A stretch of DNA of 64,000 nt, taken from Crateriforma spongiae (GTDB lineage: Bacteria; Planctomycetota; Planctomycetia; Pirellulales; Pirellulaceae). The stretch is taken from contig NZ_JAAXMS010000003.1 in the NCBI RefSeq assembly GCF_012290005.1, positions 310,001 to 374,000 on the forward strand, in the 5' to 3' direction. The notes beneath the pieces were generated by a model. It was not told the origin of the DNA and searched no databases. It saw nothing but the letters and a program-made list of their open reading frames with translations. Both the position numbers and the translations under genes were made by a program. Positions 8,005-16,528 of this stretch are shown one piece after another; within the stretch, counting starts at the first letter, position 1, and every line of letters begins with the position of its first letter.

Positions 8005-10752
8005 TCAAGGCAGGAACGCGAATTCATTGGTGTTGAACAAGACGCGGCAAAGCAGTGCCAAATCATGTTGCCGGACCAGTTCGATCGATGATTGCAATTC
8101 GCTTTCATCGGCGTCCCGGCAAAACAGCAGTTGATAGCAGCGTTGGACTTGCGATTCGGTATCGTTGCCCGCTTCGCGTCGCACCCGTTCGGCCATCGCT
8201 TCGGATTGCGTGACCACGAACGGGCTGTTCATCAAATTCAACGCTTGCAGCGGCGTGGTGCTGACCGGACGCTTGGCCCGAATCTGACCGCAATCAGGAA
8301 AGTCAAACGCCGTAAAGATGCGATCGTCGACACGACGCATACGTTCTTGATACAGCATTCGCCGCCAAGTCGGATCGCTGTAATTGTCGATGACCTCCCA
8401 CTGGGCGTAGCGTGCTTTGACGTTATGAATGCGATAGCTGGGGCCGCCGACGGTGTCATCCAGGTTACCGGCAGCCAACAAGATCGAATCACGAATCACT
8501 TCCGCCTCCACGCGACGGGGCGGAAAACGCCACAGCAGTTGTGCCGATGCATCGACACGCATTCCGTCGTCGTTGGGCAACGATGATTGACGAAAGGCAT
8601 CCGACATCACGATCGAGCGGATCGTTGATTTCATGGACCAACCCGATTCGATGAACTGTTCCGCCATCCAGTCCAGCATTTCCGGATGCGTCGGCGGTGC
8701 GCCGGCTTTGCCAAAATCGCTGGGCGTGGGAACGATCCCGTTGCCGTACAAGTGATGCCACAAACGGTTCACCATCACTCGCGCGGTCAACGGGTTTTCC
8801 GGTTTTGTCAGCCAGTGTGCAAATGCAAGGCGACGCTCGGGGCCCGATGCGTCGGCCGCGACATCCAATTGACCGTTCAGCTTTTCGGGTGCCGCTGGGT
8901 TGACTTTTTTACGAGGATTCTCAGGGCTGCCACGCGAAAACACAAAGGTGTCGACCGGTTCGATCAGCTTGCCCAAAAACGCCATCTGGGGCCCCTGGGT
9001 GGACAACTGTTCGATGGCCTGCTGGATGGTGTCGACCAGTGCACTGCGATTGGAATCGTCTTGGGTGCGTTTGCGCATCATCGACGTCTTGGCAAACGTT
9101 TTCCAATTCCCGTTGGCGTCGCGAAACTGAATCGCAAAGTCGCCGTGCATGTTCTTGTTCAGCTTGTCCAGGTAATCCGTTTCAAAGAAGTCTTCGCGGT
9201 TGGTACTGATTCGAATCTGATCGATGGTCGTGTCTTGGGCGAAGGTGTAGTGCAGCCACGGGCGTTCCTTTTGTCCGCTGGGGTTCTTCGCACGCCAGAC
9301 TTGCGTGCCAAAAACACCATCGGCCAAGGATTCGGGGTTTTTACCTTCGATATGGGTGGCCGGATTGTCCGTGACGACGGTGCCATGGTCTGCTTTGGCG
9401 ACGTTTCGGGACGAATCACCCGCTTCGAAAATTTCCAGTTCGTCGGCTTGGACCCAACCCTTTTCGAATTGGATCCGCATTTCACGCACGGTCTGTGGTG
9501 GGAAATGAACTTCTTCGAATCCGGACCAATCTTCCACCCACGCCCAACCTTGACGCCGCATTTGTGATCGAATCGCATCGATGTCAGCGGTCAATTCTTC
9601 GTGGCGAATGACTCGGGGGTGTTCGGGGGAAAGTTCGGGAAACCGGCTGCCGAATTCGATGTCTTGAAAGACGGCCGACAAGCGATAGTAGTCCTGGATC
9701 GAAATCGGATCGAACTTGTGATTGTGGCACCGTGCACATCCGATGGTCACACCCATCACCGAAGCGCCAACGGTTTGCAGGATTTCGTCCATGCGGTCGG
9801 CACGAGCTTGACGAATCGCCGTGGGTTCCTGGCCAACGGTTGCCGCCGGAACGTGGGGGCCGGCGACCAGATAGCCGGTCGCGTCACCGTGTCCCAAAAC
9901 ATCACCGGCAATTTGTTCGGTGATGAATTGGTCATAGGGTTTGTCTTGGTTGAACGCGTCGACGACATAGTCGCGGTACATCCACGCGTTCTTGCGATAC
10001 AGATTGCTTTCGCTGCCGTTGGTTTCCGCCCAGCGAATCACGTCCAGCCAGTGTTGTGCCCACCGTTCGCCGAAGTGCGGCGAATCCAACAATTGTTCGA
10101 CCAAGTGTTCATAGGCCGCGTCGGCATCCTTGGCGTATGCATCGACGAAGGCTTGTGATTGCTGGGGTGTCGGCGGCAACCCCGTCAACGCGATGCTGAC
10201 GCGACGAATCAATTGTCGCGGCGGAGCTTCGGGGCTGAATGCCAGGCCAGCTTCATCCAATTTGGCCTTCAGAAATCCGTCGATCGAATCGTGGTCGAAC
10301 TCTGTTTTCAAGGGCATGAATGCCCAGTGATCGATCGTTTCATCGACCACGTCGTCCATCTGGCCGGGCCACTGCGCACCCTGTTGGATCCAACGCCGCA
10401 GCAAGTCGATCTTTTCGTCCGACAGTTTGTCATCGTCCGGCGGCATTTCCATGCCAGGTTCCGCGTGCGTGACCACCGTCATCAGATAACTGCCGTCCGG
10501 ATCACCGGGAACGACCGCGGGTTGCCCATAGTCGCCGCCACGCAACATCATCGCCCGACGATCCAGACGCAGTCCGGATTCCTGTTCGTCTTCGCCGTGA
10601 CAATACTGGCAATGGTCTTCGAGGATTGGCAGGATGTCGCGTTCAAAGTCGACACGGTCGTCGCTGTGGGCCGACGGACCGCCGACCCCTGTGGCAATCG
10701 CAAAACCTGCAATGACCAATAGGAGCCGTGTCGTCGGGAATCGGAAAATCAT
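8005..10752 (-). CDS. Planctomycete cytochrome c / DUF1549 / DUF1553 protein
   Basis: Start at ATG 10752, giving about 915 residues with a signal peptide (TRLLLVIAGFAIATG). An N-terminal cytochrome-like domain (PSCyt1) carries the haem motif in HCQYCHGEDEQESGLRLD. DUF1549 follows (DGFLKAKLDEAGLAFSPEAPPRQLIRRVSIALTGLPPT, RWAQHWLDVIRWAETNGSE), then a discoidin-like insert (~430-560), then DUF1553 (RVMVNRLWHHLYGNGIVPTPSDFG, RRMLYQERMRRVDDRIFTAFDFPDCGQI). It is probably periplasmic. The family is typical of Planctomycetes/Verrucomicrobia and often sits in polysaccharide loci; no reaction is established. It is followed by its DUF1501 partner and preceded by a sulfatase 62 bp upstream. Confidence 0.93.
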   Translation of the reverse strand: MIFRFPTTRLLLVIAGFAIATGVGGPSAHSDDRVDFERDILPILEDHCQYCHGEDEQESGLRLDRRAMMLRGGDYGQPAVVPGDPDGSYLMTVVTHAEPGMEMPPDDDKLSDEKIDLLRRWIQQGAQWPGQMDDVVDETIDHWAFMPLKTEFDHDSIDGFLKAKLDEAGLAFSPEAPPRQLIRRVSIALTGLPPTPQQSQAFVDAYAKDADAAYEHLVEQLLDSPHFGERWAQHWLDVIRWAETNGSESNLYRKNAWMYRDYVVDAFNQDKPYDQFITEQIAGDVLGHGDATGYLVAGPHVPAATVGQEPTAIRQARADRMDEILQTVGASVMGVTIGCARCHNHKFDPISIQDYYRLSAVFQDIEFGSRFPELSPEHPRVIRHEELTADIDAIRSQMRRQGWAWVEDWSGFEEVHFPPQTVREMRIQFEKGWVQADELEIFEAGDSSRNVAKADHGTVVTDNPATHIEGKNPESLADGVFGTQVWRAKNPSGQKERPWLHYTFAQDTTIDQIRISTNREDFFETDYLDKLNKNMHGDFAIQFRDANGNWKTFAKTSMMRKRTQDDSNRSALVDTIQQAIEQLSTQGPQMAFLGKLIEPVDTFVFSRGSPENPRKKVNPAAPEKLNGQLDVAADASGPERRLAFAHWLTKPENPLTARVMVNRLWHHLYGNGIVPTPSDFGKAGAPPTHPEMLDWMAEQFIESGWSMKSTIRSIVMSDAFRQSSLPNDDGMRVDASAQLLWRFPPRRVEAEVIRDSILLAAGNLDDTVGGPSYRIHNVKARYAQWEVIDNYSDPTWRRMLYQERMRRVDDRIFTAFDFPDCGQIRAKRPVSTTPLQALNLMNSPFVVTQSEAMAERVRREAGNDTESQVQRCYQLLFCRDADESELQSSIELVRQHDLALLCRVLFNTNEFAFLP

Positions 10753-10814
10753 ACGTCGATCGATCAAGCGTGGGGGAATTGGCAACGGGATGCAATCTTA
10801 GATGGGCCGAAACG

Positions 10815-12440
10815 CTACAGCGCGGCTTTCCAACCGCCGTCCAGTTGCTTCAGCAACTGATCGACCAACTGGGGGTTCTGCGGTGCGATGTTGACGGTTT
10901 CGCTGGGATCGTCTTGGTGGTCATAAAGCTCGACGAAAATCGGTGTTGCTTCCGCATCCCTTCGGTCTTTCCAAGCTACCAAGCGGTACCGGTCGGTTCG
11001 CATCGCGTATCCCATCAGGTTGTTTTCAAACAGGTCGCGATCCCAACGATCCCCCTGTTGTTTTTGAATCCGTTGTTCGACTTCTTCGATCAGCGGTCCG
11101 AAAAACGTCTCACGCATCTCAGGCGACAGCGGGTTGGCGGCCCATTCGCGAAGCGCCGGATTGGGGTACTGGCTGAACGCGGCCTTTTTCCAAGGCTGGT
11201 TCGGCGAATCCATCAACGGGGCAAAACTGTGGCCTTCCAGGTGATCGGGTTTCTCCAGGCCGGCCAAATCGCACAGTGTCGGGTAGATGTCGACCAGTTC
11301 GACCAGGGCATCGGTTTTCACGCCGCGTGCCTTCATCGACGGTGACCAGATCATCAACGGCACACGCGTCGCGATTTCGTAGTTGGTCGCTTTGCCCCAG
11401 ACGCCCATATCGCCCAGGTGCCATCCGTGATCGCCCCACACGACGATGATCGTGTTTTCGCGAACGCCGGCGTCATCCAAGGCTTGAACCATCTTTCCAA
11501 ATTGGGCGTCCACGTAGCTGACGCAAGCCAAGTACGCGTGCATCAGCTTTCGCGCCATGGCATCGTCGATCGGTCCCGACTTGGGGATGCCCGTGCGGGT
11601 GCGTAGTTCGAACGATGCGTGCAGCCCCATTGCCGCACCACCCTCCGGTGCATCTGTTTGACTTGCAAGCTGGATTTGTTCGGGATCGTACATGTCCCAG
11701 TACTTTTTGGGTGCGATCCAATTCAGGTGCGGCTTGTGAAAGCCCAGTGCCAGGAAAAACGGTTTGTCGTCCTGGACCATTTTGTCCAGCATGTCGATCG
11801 CACGCAGCGTGTTGTAACCGTCCAGGTACGCATGGTCGGGAACATCGGCGCCTTCGTAAGTCGGGCCAGAAATCAATCCGCGTCGTGCTGCATCGCCGTA
11901 CTTGGCCAACATCTCTTTGGCGGTTTCGGATTGCGATCGCCGGTTTTCGGCCAAATGGTACTTCTGTGGCTTGTCCAAACCGTCAAGCCACTGGACGGGT
12001 TTTCGATTCCACGAAGTGTCGTCGTCATTGTCCCCGTTGTGAAAAATTTTGCCGGCATAGGCCGCGTCATAGCCGTTGGCAATGAAGTGCTGGGACAACG
12101 TCAGGATGTTGGGCTGGAGTTCACGCAGCGAGACATAGTTGTGGAAAAGACCGGTGGTTTCTGGTCGAGCACCGGTCATCAAGCTGGCACGCGAAGGACG
12201 GCAGATCGCTTGCTGGCAATACGCGCGGTTGAACAACAATCCGTCGGCTGCCAAAGCGTCCAGGTTTGGGGTGACGGCAATCTCCGAACCATAACAACCG
12301 AGTTCTGGACGCAGGTCATCAATCGCCACAAACAGAACGTTCGGACGATCCGCCGCCGAACCCGTGACGGCAGCGCCAATGAAAAGACAAAACCAACTGA
12401 GAAGTGGGATGCGATTGCGAATCAGAGGGTGCGTGTTCAT
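10815..12440 (-). CDS. Secreted sulfatase, iduronate-2-sulfatase-like
   Basis: Start taken at ATG 12440 (GTG at 12458 is an alternative). A signal peptide precedes NVLFVAIDDLRPELGCYG, which provides the paired metal-binding aspartates. The formylglycine site is CRPSR within QQAICRPSRASLMTG (Cys80 from this start). Further family segments are LGFHKPHLNWIAPKKYWDMYDP and VWGDHGWHLGDMGVWGK, similar to iduronate-2-sulfatase (family S1, S1_7-like). Such enzymes remove sulfate esters from polysaccharides outside the cytoplasm after activation by a formylglycine-generating enzyme. The actual sugar is unknown. It sits between another sulfatase (77-bp gap) and the DUF1549/1553 gene in one minus-strand run. 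Confidence 0.93.
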   Translation of the reverse strand: MNTHPLIRNRIPLLSWFCLFIGAAVTGSAADRPNVLFVAIDDLRPELGCYGSEIAVTPNLDALAADGLLFNRAYCQQAICRPSRASLMTGARPETTGLFHNYVSLRELQPNILTLSQHFIANGYDAAYAGKIFHNGDNDDDTSWNRKPVQWLDGLDKPQKYHLAENRRSQSETAKEMLAKYGDAARRGLISGPTYEGADVPDHAYLDGYNTLRAIDMLDKMVQDDKPFFLALGFHKPHLNWIAPKKYWDMYDPEQIQLASQTDAPEGGAAMGLHASFELRTRTGIPKSGPIDDAMARKLMHAYLACVSYVDAQFGKMVQALDDAGVRENTIIVVWGDHGWHLGDMGVWGKATNYEIATRVPLMIWSPSMKARGVKTDALVELVDIYPTLCDLAGLEKPDHLEGHSFAPLMDSPNQPWKKAAFSQYPNPALREWAANPLSPEMRETFFGPLIEEVEQRIQKQQGDRWDRDLFENNLMGYAMRTDRYRLVAWKDRRDAEATPIFVELYDHQDDPSETVNIAPQNPQLVDQLLKQLDGGWKAAL

Positions 12441-12517
12441 GGCGGGTAGGTCTTTCACGTAAGAAGTTTTGGGGGCGATGGGGCACGCGGAAACGCACGC
12501 CGAGTGACGAAGGTGTG

Positions 12518-14032
12518 TCAGGGTTGGCCGGCCGGTTGGCCGGAACGTTCAAAGGCGAACGTTTCATCGTGCCGCGGCATTTCCAGCCTGGTCCATTCGG
12601 CTTCCGCCTTTCGGTTGTCGAACCACAGGGGCCTGGGGTGTGTGCTGCTCCACTGTTTCGTTTGTTCAATCATCGCGGCAGCCACGTCGGGGTACTGTTG
12701 AATCAGATCGCGCGATTCACTGATGTCCTGTTCCAGGTTGAACAGCTTCCAAGGGCTGCGGAAGGTGCGTGTGATTTTCCATGGGCCACGGCGTGCTCCG
12801 ACGTCACTAAAACCTTGTCGGTGCCGCATGGCATAGATCATTTCATCCGGTCGTGGATTGTCGCCATCGATCAGCGAGGACCACACATCTTTGCCGTCCA
12901 AGACTTTGCCTTCGGGGATCGATGCGTCGGCCAGGGCGGCAAAGGTCGGATAGAAGTCCAATGCAGTGATCGGGTGTGGATACGTTTGGCCGGCTTTCAC
13001 AACGCCGGGCCAGTGAAAGAACATCGGGACACGATAGCCGCCCTCGTACGTGCTGCCCTTGCCTTCACGCAGCGGGCCGTTGTCGGCCCCGGCACTGGTT
13101 TTGCCGCCGTTGTCGCTAAGGAAAACGATCAGCGTGTCGTTCAGTTGCGATGTTTCGGCCAACGCATTGGCGATCTGACCGACGCCGCGGTCGACGGCGA
13201 AGACCATGCCGGCGTAGGTGCGTCGATTTTCGTCATCAATGTGTGCGAAGGGGGCCATGTCTTCCGGCTTGGCTTCCAGCGGCGTGTGCGGCGCGTTGTA
13301 GGCCAGGAACATGAAGAATGGTCGATCGTCAGCGGCTGCATCATGGATGATTCGGACGGCTTCGCGCGACAACCCATCGGTGACGTATTCGGTTTCCTTC
13401 ACCGGTCGGCCGTTGTGTTCCAGTGGGCGAACATATTCGTTGATGTGCTGAATGCCGCGCGCCTTTTGGCGTTCATAGACGCCCTGGAACTGTTGGGGGA
13501 AATACTTGTGTCCGCCGCCCAAGAAGCCGTAGTATTCTTCGAAACCACGGTGATTGGGGTGAAACGACGATTGGATCCCCATGTGCCATTTGCCCACCGC
13601 GGCGGTGAAGTAGCCGCTACGCTGCAGCACCGTGCTGATCAAGACTTCGTCGGGATCGATGCCGTGTTCCGCATAGGCATCCGCCCCTTGGCCGCTGTTG
13701 GGCAAGTTGAACGGAGCGCCGAATTGATGCGGGTAACGTCCCGACATCATGCCCATGCGGCTGGGGCCACAAAACGGATGGGCCACATAGCCCGACGTGC
13801 ACACCGTTCCCGCTTTGGCCAATGCGTCCAAGTTGGGGGTTTGGATATCGGTTGATCCGTTGAACCCGACGTCGGCATAACCCAAGTCGTCGCACATGAT
13901 GACCAGGATGTTTGGTCGTGACGTATCATCACCGGCGATCGCATCATTCGCGTTGATTTCATCGGTGGCGAACATCGCCCCAACGCCAACGATCGCAAAC
14001 GCGATGGATGGAATGAATGTTCGTAGGAGCAT
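12518..14032 (-). CDS. Secreted sulfatase (S1 family)
   Basis: ATG 14032 is preferred because it lies one base after the stop of the FecR-LamG gene and begins a signal peptide (MLLRTFIPSIAFAIVGVGAM). RPNILVIMCDDLGYADVGFNG supplies the metal-binding Asp pair, and HPFCGPSRMGMMSGRYPHQFG contains the formylglycine motif CGPSR (Cys88). VGKWHMG, YNAPHTPLEAK, VFLSDNGG and EGGYRVPMFFHWPG complete the arylsulfatase pattern. The tight coupling to the sigma/anti-sigma pair suggests its expression depends on that regulatory unit. Sulfated polysaccharide is the likely target; the linkage is unknown. Confidence 0.94.
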   Translation of the reverse strand: MLLRTFIPSIAFAIVGVGAMFATDEINANDAIAGDDTSRPNILVIMCDDLGYADVGFNGSTDIQTPNLDALAKAGTVCTSGYVAHPFCGPSRMGMMSGRYPHQFGAPFNLPNSGQGADAYAEHGIDPDEVLISTVLQRSGYFTAAVGKWHMGIQSSFHPNHRGFEEYYGFLGGGHKYFPQQFQGVYERQKARGIQHINEYVRPLEHNGRPVKETEYVTDGLSREAVRIIHDAAADDRPFFMFLAYNAPHTPLEAKPEDMAPFAHIDDENRRTYAGMVFAVDRGVGQIANALAETSQLNDTLIVFLSDNGGKTSAGADNGPLREGKGSTYEGGYRVPMFFHWPGVVKAGQTYPHPITALDFYPTFAALADASIPEGKVLDGKDVWSSLIDGDNPRPDEMIYAMRHRQGFSDVGARRGPWKITRTFRSPWKLFNLEQDISESRDLIQQYPDVAAAMIEQTKQWSSTHPRPLWFDNRKAEAEWTRLEMPRHDETFAFERSGQPAGQP

Positions 14033-14033
14033 A

Positions 14034-15791
14034 TCAGTAACCAAGTGGTTTTCCCTGTTGGTAAAGCGACTGGATTTCGTTGGCATCCAAAGCCGCGTCG
14101 TAGATGGCCAATTCATCGATCTGGCCGTTCAGATTACGAACGGCAAACCATGGCGAATTGCGAAGCGGTTGCCCCCAGTTGCCGATCTCGGCGGGGCCGA
14201 TCCGCAGGTCCTGGACATGAAATTTAGGCTGGATGACTTCATCGCCGACAATGTCGCCGTTTACGTACTGGGTGACGCGTCGATTCGGTGGGTCATAGAC
14301 CGCGACCAAGTGGAACCATTGATTACGGTTGCTGTCGTTCCAAAACGGACGCGTCTTGTACAGGTGGTGAAACCGGGCTTGCGGGTGACCGCCCAGTCCC
14401 GTTCCGGGCGTGTCGTCGACCATCACGGAAAACAACAACCGGCCGTCTTGGTCGATTTGCCAGTGGGGTTCGCCGTTTTCATAGCCGTCGGCCAAGAACA
14501 ATGCGTTGTAAACGTGATCCAGTCCGTCGATGCGGGCCCAGCATGCGAACGTAAATGCACCGTACTGGCCATCGGTTCGTGTGCGGACACGGGCGCCGGT
14601 CCGCGAAAAATCCAAGCCTTCCGATTCGTTGCCGAATCGTCCCGACACTCGTTCGACCGGTCCGACCAACACGCCATCACGTTCATCGGGGGCGCCGACC
14701 TGATTGAACATCAGCCGCAGCGAATCGTCCGACGATTCGGCGAAGCGGTCGATGGCGTCGGCTGTGTACAACGCGATCAATCGTTCATCACGACGAAGCT
14801 GGCGAATATGATTTTGCCAATCGGCCAAGCGATCGCTTTGTGCGTTGTGACGGCGTCGCTGGACATCGTCATTGGTCGCCAGGTCGTGAAAGTCAGACGC
14901 CGACGATGCGGACCCCTTCAACCAATGCCGCTGGCCGGTACGTAACTGTCGTGCCGGCGTGTCGGTGCTGCGAATCTCGACTTGCCCACGAAGGACTTCC
15001 ACACAGGCGGCGTCGGGGGTCACTTGCAATGCAAACTCGGTCCCCTGGTCGACGATCTGCGCATCGGCGGCTTTGACCGTGAATCCGCGGGCAACCGGTG
15101 GGACATTCGCACGCAGGCGACCAAGAAACACCTCGGCTGACCAGTCCGATTCCAAGTTCAGCTCAGCCGGGCCTTCGACGATCAGTGTTGCGCCGCAGAA
15201 AAAATCAATCTCGGCGACGCCGGAATCAAATCGCAGTGTTCCGTTGGTTAGCACGTCGCCTTCGTGCAAGCCACTGTTGCCTTTTGGCCAGCGGATGTCG
15301 ATCGCGCGACGAAGCGTTGCATGTCCGGCGATCAGCCGTTCGGTGGTCGTGTCGGTGTCGCCGGCGGCAAAGGATGATGACGCATCCGGTGCCGGCGACG
15401 TGGCCACAGCATCGTCGAGCGAAACACTGCCGCGTTCGGTGCGTGATGGTGCGTCATGTGTTCGCGCGTACCAGGTGATCCCGGCCAATGCGATGATGTT
15501 GGCAACCACGCCGACCAGGACCCAACGCGACACCAGCGTCGATCCGCCCGCGTGGCGACCGATCGCCAGTGGCGTTGACATTACATCGGCGCCCGGTGCA
15601 TCGGATGGCCTGGGCTTTCCCGGGGCATCGACCGCCTGTTGATCCAAGTGTTCGCTGATGTGTACCGCGGTCAGGTAGGTCTGCCGCGCCGCGTCGTCTG
15701 TTTCCAAACGGTCTTGCAACCAGTCGAAATCAGCGCGAGAAACGGTCCGCTGCAGCGTTTGAAAGATCACGTTCTTCAAGCGATCAGCCAT
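14034..15791 (-). CDS. FecR-domain anti-sigma-like protein with C-terminal LamG domain
   Basis: Start at ATG 15791, overlapping the end of the ECF sigma gene by 8 bp; about 585 residues. The N-terminal ~90 residues (MADRLKNVIFQTLQRTVSRADFDWLQDRLETDDAARQTYL) are cytosolic and could hold the sigma factor. One membrane segment follows (WVLVGVVANIIALAGITWYA). Then comes a periplasmic FecR domain (DVLTNGTLRFDSGVAEIDFFCGATLIVEGPAEL, VDQGTEFALQV), and last a LamG/concanavalin-like beta-sandwich (GAFTFACWARIDGLDHVYNALFLADGY, NGQIDELAIYDAALDANEIQSLYQQG). The layout is that of a transmembrane sensor whose lectin-like end may bind polysaccharide and release the sigma factor. Ligand and mechanism are inferred. 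Confidence 0.88.
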   Translation of the reverse strand: MADRLKNVIFQTLQRTVSRADFDWLQDRLETDDAARQTYLTAVHISEHLDQQAVDAPGKPRPSDAPGADVMSTPLAIGRHAGGSTLVSRWVLVGVVANIIALAGITWYARTHDAPSRTERGSVSLDDAVATSPAPDASSSFAAGDTDTTTERLIAGHATLRRAIDIRWPKGNSGLHEGDVLTNGTLRFDSGVAEIDFFCGATLIVEGPAELNLESDWSAEVFLGRLRANVPPVARGFTVKAADAQIVDQGTEFALQVTPDAACVEVLRGQVEIRSTDTPARQLRTGQRHWLKGSASSASDFHDLATNDDVQRRRHNAQSDRLADWQNHIRQLRRDERLIALYTADAIDRFAESSDDSLRLMFNQVGAPDERDGVLVGPVERVSGRFGNESEGLDFSRTGARVRTRTDGQYGAFTFACWARIDGLDHVYNALFLADGYENGEPHWQIDQDGRLLFSVMVDDTPGTGLGGHPQARFHHLYKTRPFWNDSNRNQWFHLVAVYDPPNRRVTQYVNGDIVGDEVIQPKFHVQDLRIGPAEIGNWGQPLRNSPWFAVRNLNGQIDELAIYDAALDANEIQSLYQQGKPLGY

Positions 15792-16374
15792 GCGACGACT
15801 CCGATGCCAAACGGCTTTCGACGCAACGCAGTAGCAGTTTGCGCAGGGACTGCACGACGCTGTACAGCTTGCGTGCTCGCTGGCCGGTTTCGCTGGCGAT
15901 TCGGGCGACCGATTCACCGGGGGAATGCACGCTTAACAGCAGTCGCCGCTGATCGGCGGGCAACTGATCCAGGCAGCGTTCGATCGCTTCGCGTTCTTGA
16001 TCGCCGCGATCCAAACGCAACTCGGCCGATGCCGCCAATTGTTCAATGACGCTTTCGCGAAACACCAGTCGGTCCCGGGCACGGTCGCGTTGCCAGCTGA
16101 GTGTTTTGTAGCGTGCGATCACACAAGCCCAGCGTGTAAATTCGCCGTCGACTTCGGTCGCCGTGTCACAAAACCGGTCGTATTTTCGCCAGCATTCCAG
16201 CGCTGTTTCCTGCATCACGTCGTCCACTCCGTCACCAGTGGGCAACAACGCACGGACGAACCGACGGACCGCCTGATCATGACGCGCAAGCAAGCCGACA
16301 AAATCGGCGTAGCGGTCATCCAGGGGATCGTCGGGTGGGACGTCATCGGGTGGGGCATCAGGGCGGGAATTCAT
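15784..16374 (-). CDS. ECF RNA polymerase sigma factor (Rhodopirellula/Verrucomicrobium type)
   Basis: Start taken at ATG 16374 (MNSRPDAPPDD); ATG 16395 and TTG 16437 in the same frame are alternatives, and no strong ribosome site decides. Region 2 reads YADFVGLLARHDQAVRRFVRALLPTGDGVDDVMQETALECWRKYDRF and TRWACVIARYKTLSWQRDRARDRLVF. Region 4 reads AIERCLDQLPADQRRLLLSVHSPGESVARIASETGQRARKLYSVVQSLRKLLLRCV with its helix-turn-helix. It overlaps the FecR-LamG gene by 8 bp, and both lead into a sulfatase gene, so it probably directs transcription of polysaccharide-use genes. A terminator upstream (16462-16495) separates it from the preceding sulfatase. Confidence 0.92.
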   Translation of the reverse strand: MNSRPDAPPDDVPPDDPLDDRYADFVGLLARHDQAVRRFVRALLPTGDGVDDVMQETALECWRKYDRFCDTATEVDGEFTRWACVIARYKTLSWQRDRARDRLVFRESVIEQLAASAELRLDRGDQEREAIERCLDQLPADQRRLLLSVHSPGESVARIASETGQRARKLYSVVQSLRKLLLRCVESRLASESSHG

Positions 16375-16461
16375 GCGGATCGAGCCAGAAATCATCGGGC
16401 GACACAGAGAGATTCCGGGCACGCCGGAAATTACCAAGCCATTTTGATCATAATAGACAAC

Positions 16462-16495
16462 AAAAAAGCGGCGACCCGAATGATCGAGTCGCCGC
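16462..16495 (-). terminator. Intrinsic terminator after the sulfatase gene
   Basis: Read on the minus strand, GCGGCGAC pairs perfectly with GTCGCCGC across a 12-base loop and is followed by TTTTTT. It lies 34 bases past the stop codon of the 16529-18070 sulfatase and before the ECF sigma gene, so it should end the GH110-sulfatase transcript and leave the sigma operon to its own promoter. Confidence 0.85.
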
Positions 16496-16528
16496 GGCGT
16501 TGTCAGCAGCTAGGGGGGGCCGTCCGAT

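Noticed and set aside
12404-13855. Long plus-strand open frame opposite a sulfatase
   Set aside because: The minus strand encodes a clear sulfatase with signal peptide and CGPSR motif; the plus reading has no family features.
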